NCBI GenBank assembly: GCA_041854955.1
Contig: JBHADF010000047.1
Coordinates: 7,433 to 71,432 of the forward strand
Origin: CAMENZ01 sp041854955
Lineage (GTDB): Bacteria > Bacillota > Clostridia > Peptostreptococcales > Anaerovoracaceae
Direction of reading: 5' to 3'
DNA: 64,000 bases
Part shown: piece by piece, positions 61,651-64,000 of the stretch
How the letters are laid out: every line of letters begins with the position of its first letter
Numbering within the stretch: position 1 is the stretch's first letter
The notes under the pieces: model-generated
Told to the model about the DNA's origin: nothing
The model's input: only the letters and a program-made list of their open reading frames with translations
The model's database searches: none
Made by a program: the position numbers and the translations under genes

Positions 61651-62459
61651 TCAAAAGAATTTTAATGATGGCAACAGCCTTTGTACTTATTACTGCAATG
61701 GGACTATCCGGTTTTTCCGGCAGCTTTTATGCTCAGGGAGCCACAGCCTCCGAGGACTTGGAATCCCTTCAGATATACAAGGCGGTAGGGTATAAGGCCG
61801 GCGACTGCGTTCTTACGGCTAATGTTTACATGCTGAGGAGAGCGTCTATTTTAGCGGGTTCACTGGAATGGGATGAAATAACTAACACCACGCTGAGATC
61901 TACAGCCTGCACAAGCCCCTATGGCAGCAGCTTGAGGTACTCCTACACCTATAAAAAAGACGGACTTACCTTTAAGGTGATTCACGATGTGGTAACAGGA
62001 AGCGCCGGCAATAAGACTGCTCAGCTTAAGAAGCTTTTGGAAAAGCATCCGGAAGGCATTGTGGTTAGAGGAAGGGATGTCAGAGGCTACGGCCACGGCA
62101 TTTTGATAACCGAATATAGGAACGGTACCTTCTATGCCGCCGATTCGGCCCAGAACAAGGGAGGTGCCAACAGAGGCATCCTAAAGATGAAGGAGACTAC
62201 CGTACCAAGAGTATCATCCTTGGTGCATATATGGTACATAGATTCCATCAGCGGCAGCTCCAAGAGCGCTAAAACTCATCTGAAAAACAATAAGGATGCT
62301 GAGAAAGAGAATTTGGAGAATATAGCTGATAATCAAGGAAACGATGAAGCCGTAGAAAATGCCAATGAATACAGCGACGACTTAGGCAATGTCAATAAAG
62401 TCATCGCGCCAATCACGCCTGCTCCGGAGGATGAAGGCGATCTGGGCAGAGCAAAATAG
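61647..62459 (+). CDS. Secreted C39-like papain-fold protein
   Basis: 270 residues. A signal peptide ends near residue 34 (FYAQGATA). C54 in AGDCVLTANVYMLRRAS, H150 in GYGHGILITEY and D166 in FYAADSA are spaced like the Cys-His-Asp/Asn triad of C39-type papain-fold peptidases. The C-terminal 70 residues are an acidic, low-complexity tail. The start is ATG at 61647, overlapping the acetyltransferase stop; a Met at 61632 is possible but too close to GAGAGG. The target could be peptide or wall peptide. A terminator follows directly. Confidence 0.72.
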   Translation: MIKRILMMATAFVLITAMGLSGFSGSFYAQGATASEDLESLQIYKAVGYKAGDCVLTANVYMLRRASILAGSLEWDEITNTTLRSTACTSPYGSSLRYSYTYKKDGLTFKVIHDVVTGSAGNKTAQLKKLLEKHPEGIVVRGRDVRGYGHGILITEYRNGTFYAADSAQNKGGANRGILKMKETTVPRVSSLVHIWYIDSISGSSKSAKTHLKNNKDAEKENLENIADNQGNDEAVENANEYSDDLGNVNKVIAPITPAPEDEGDLGRAK

Positions 62460-62470
62460 AAAAATAAAAA

Positions 62471-62516
62471 GGCTGCACTTGAGAAGCTTTGAAAGGCTTT
62501 CGGTGCAGCTGTTTTA
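62471..62516. terminator. Bidirectional terminator between C39-like gene and aroF
   Basis: GGCTGCAC (62471-62478) pairs with GTGCAGCT (62503-62510), then TTTTATT on the plus strand and TTTTTATTTT on the minus strand. It serves both convergent genes. Confidence 0.85.
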
Positions 62517-62529
62517 TTGAGATTTAATC

Positions 62530-63372
62530 TTAAGGTCTGCAGGCAAAGGACTGAAGGAGAGAAATCTCCTTAGCCAAGGAGGTAAACTCTGTGGAGCTTA
62601 TGGCTTGGAAGCCGTCGCACAAAGCCTCACAGGGGTTGTCGTGAACCTCTACCATTATTCCTTGGGCACCTATGACTGCCGCCGCCTTGGCCATGGGCAC
62701 CACCAGGGAGCTTTTACCGGTAGCGTGGCTGGGATCCACTACCACCGGGAGATGGGTTTTCTCCCGAAGGAGGGGAACAAGGCTCAGATCCAGGGAAAAA
62801 CGCGTTTCTCTTTCAAAGGAACGGGTTCCCCGCTCGCAAAGTATGACCTGTGGATTGCCGTAGGCCATAATGTATTCCGCCGCCAAGAGAAACTCCTCCA
62901 GGGTGGCTCCGAAAGAATGTTTTAAGAGAACAGGCTTGTTTGCTCGACCCAAGGCCTTTAAAAGAGAGAAATTCTGCATGTTCTTTGAACCTACCTGCAA
63001 AATATCCACATCGGAAAACATTTCCAGCTGTCCTTCATCCATGATTTCAGAAACCGTAGGCAGTCCCGTAAGCTCTTTGGCCTCTGACAGATACCTTAGA
63101 CCTTCTTCACCTAAGCCCTGAAAGTCATAGGGCGAGGTGCGGGGCTTGAAGGCTCCTCCGCGAAGGATGGAAGCACCTGCCGCCTTGACGGCCCTGGCCG
63201 TTTCCAAAAGCTGGGCGCGGCTTTCTATGGTGCAAGGCCCTGCTATGAGTTTTATATTTTCATCGCCAAAGCATACCTCATGGGAATTCTTTCCGCCACA
63301 GAGGATTTTACTGTCCTCCGGGTGATTGATTCTTGATGCCAGCTTGTAGGCTTCTTCTTTATTAACAGTCAT
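62530..63372 (-). CDS. aroF: 3-deoxy-7-phosphoheptulonate synthase (DAHP synthase, type I beta)
   Basis: 280 residues from the ATG at 63372, after AGAGGTAG. Family motifs: LIAGPCTIES, ILRGGAFKPRTSPYDFQGLG, the QVGSKNMQN stretch, ILCERGTRSFE and VVDPSHATGKS. It joins erythrose 4-phosphate and PEP as the first shikimate step. The short N-terminal part of about 35 residues lacks an ACT or chorismate mutase domain, so feedback control through such a domain is not expected. No T-box or trp leader was seen upstream. It is a lone gene, divergent from the lipoprotein. Confidence 0.93.
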   Translation of the reverse strand: MTVNKEEAYKLASRINHPEDSKILCGGKNSHEVCFGDENIKLIAGPCTIESRAQLLETARAVKAAGASILRGGAFKPRTSPYDFQGLGEEGLRYLSEAKELTGLPTVSEIMDEGQLEMFSDVDILQVGSKNMQNFSLLKALGRANKPVLLKHSFGATLEEFLLAAEYIMAYGNPQVILCERGTRSFERETRFSLDLSLVPLLREKTHLPVVVDPSHATGKSSLVVPMAKAAAVIGAQGIMVEVHDNPCEALCDGFQAISSTEFTSLAKEISLLQSFACRP

Positions 63373-63502
63373 TAAACTACCTCTTATAAAATTTGCTCCG
63401 GATGAGCATACATCCATTATATCTAAAATTACGAAAAAAATCCACAGTGAAAAGGTAAAAATTGAGGGCGGCTTCGATAGACGGTCCATAAGGGAAAAAT
63501 CC

Positions 63503-63531
63503 TTGCAATTTCCCAAGACATATAAGATAAT
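63503..63531 (+). promoter_or_regulatory. Promoter of the lipoprotein gene
   Basis: TTGCAA and GATAAT are 17 nt apart, 28 nt ahead of the start. On the opposite strand a TATAAT at 63421-63416 with a poor -35 may serve aroF. Confidence 0.65.
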
Positions 63532-63558
63532 GGAACATATATAAAAGGAGATTTTGCC

Positions 63559-64000
63559 ATGAATAGGAAAAGAATTTTGGGATTATTGCTTGTTATGACT
63601 TTGCTGTTTACCTTTAACGGCTGCGGGAAAAAGGACGATGGGAAGCCCACCGGAGAAGGGGATAACAATCCGGGACAAGAGGAACAGGTAGGAGACGAGA
63701 CCGGGAATGAGCCTTCTGCTACGGTAGAACAAAGCGGCAATTATACTAAGGGCTATGAATTTAATTTGACCATCAAGGATACATTCCCCATGGTTAAAGC
63801 TGTCGAAAAAACCGACTATAAGAATTTGGAGAAAAAAGAGTCCAAGGTATTGGCTATGATGGAAGCGGCCATAGGAGACGCCTTCGGTAGCGGCTTTCCT
63901 CTGGAAAGCGATTCGGATTTTACCTCCTCAGACGGTATAGATGAGCAGGTTTTCGTGGTCGGTATGGAAGATGACGATACGGAAAAGGCTCTCATGGAAG
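63559..64000 (+). CDS. Lipoprotein of unknown function (3' end cut by window)
   Basis: 147 codons are in view and the frame is open at the window end. The N-terminus MNRKRILGLLLVMTLLFTF is a lipoprotein signal with the cysteine at 22 (FNGC, a weak lipobox). After it comes an acidic linker (about 25-60), then a segment with GYEFNLTIKDTFPMV. The visible part resembles no family I know. AAAGGAG is well placed before the ATG. Confidence 0.8.
   Translation, partial: MNRKRILGLLLVMTLLFTFNGCGKKDDGKPTGEGDNNPGQEEQVGDETGNEPSATVEQSGNYTKGYEFNLTIKDTFPMVKAVEKTDYKNLEKKESKVLAMMEAAIGDAFGSGFPLESDSDFTSSDGIDEQVFVVGMEDDDTEKALME

Overview
The window reads as a chromosomal segment around the replication origin of a member of the Bacillota, most likely class Clostridia (inference). 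The evidence is the block rpmH-rnpA-yidD-yidC-jag-mnmE-mnmG-rsmG-parA-parB facing away from dnaA-dnaN-recF-gyrB-gyrA, purine-rich Shine-Dalgarno sites before most genes, an LTA-synthase-family protein, an LPXTG-like surface protein, a RNase M5 gene, DnaD-type primosome proteins and a butyrate-type CoA-transferase. No phage, plasmid, IS or CRISPR genes were seen.

Layout. 1-9.5 kb: a truncated MBL-fold hydrolase, RNase H, an AIM24-like protein, a DUF454 membrane protein, a CydDC-type ABC exporter pair, a two-component system, a UBA/DUF4342-like membrane protein and purine nucleoside phosphorylase. 9.5-14.6 kb: a CoA-transferase, tRNA-Arg(CCT) with an odd repeat-rich leader, a DUF2148 protein, a nucleotidyltransferase, TrmO, a YbaK/EbsC deacylase and an array of four 39-nt inverted-repeat elements. 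14.6-22.6 kb: a MacAB-like efflux operon, a PAP2 phosphatase, PlsC, an NhaC antiporter and TrpS. 22.6-31.1 kb: gyrA, gyrB, recF, dnaN and dnaA, all leftward, with a bipartite oriC whose unwinding site lies between dnaA and dnaN. 31.2-36 kb: two rightward genes, a SWIM zinc-finger protein and a 1130-residue protein, lodged between oriC and rpmH. 36-44.3 kb: the rpmH to parB block with two parS sites. 44.5-50.5 kb: a 1983-residue surface protein. 50.7-64 kb: a GdpP-like c-di-AMP phosphodiesterase without membrane anchor, rplI, dnaB, a DnaD-type protein carrying a Cys cluster, a LysM/G5/M23 protein, a DivIC/FtsB-like protein, rnmV, rsmA, an LTA-synthase-family protein, a GNAT enzyme, a secreted C39-like protein, DAHP synthase and a truncated lipoprotein.

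Genes left of about 31 kb are mostly on the minus strand and those to the right on the plus strand, as expected for co-orientation with forks leaving oriC. Much of the window serves chromosome replication and segregation (dnaA, dnaN, recF, gyrAB, dnaB, DnaD, parABS), RNA maturation (rnpA, mnmE, mnmG, rsmG, rsmA, rnmV, trmO) and envelope assembly (yidC, yidD, plsC, LTA synthase, M23). The least explained items are the SWIM plus 1130-residue pair beside the origin, the tRNA-Arg leader with a 5'-half copy and an inverted anticodon-arm copy, the 39-nt array, and a YidC whose usual groove arginine is replaced by methionine. Start codons were chosen by Shine-Dalgarno spacing and family N-termini. 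All functional names come from reading motifs; no database search was run.
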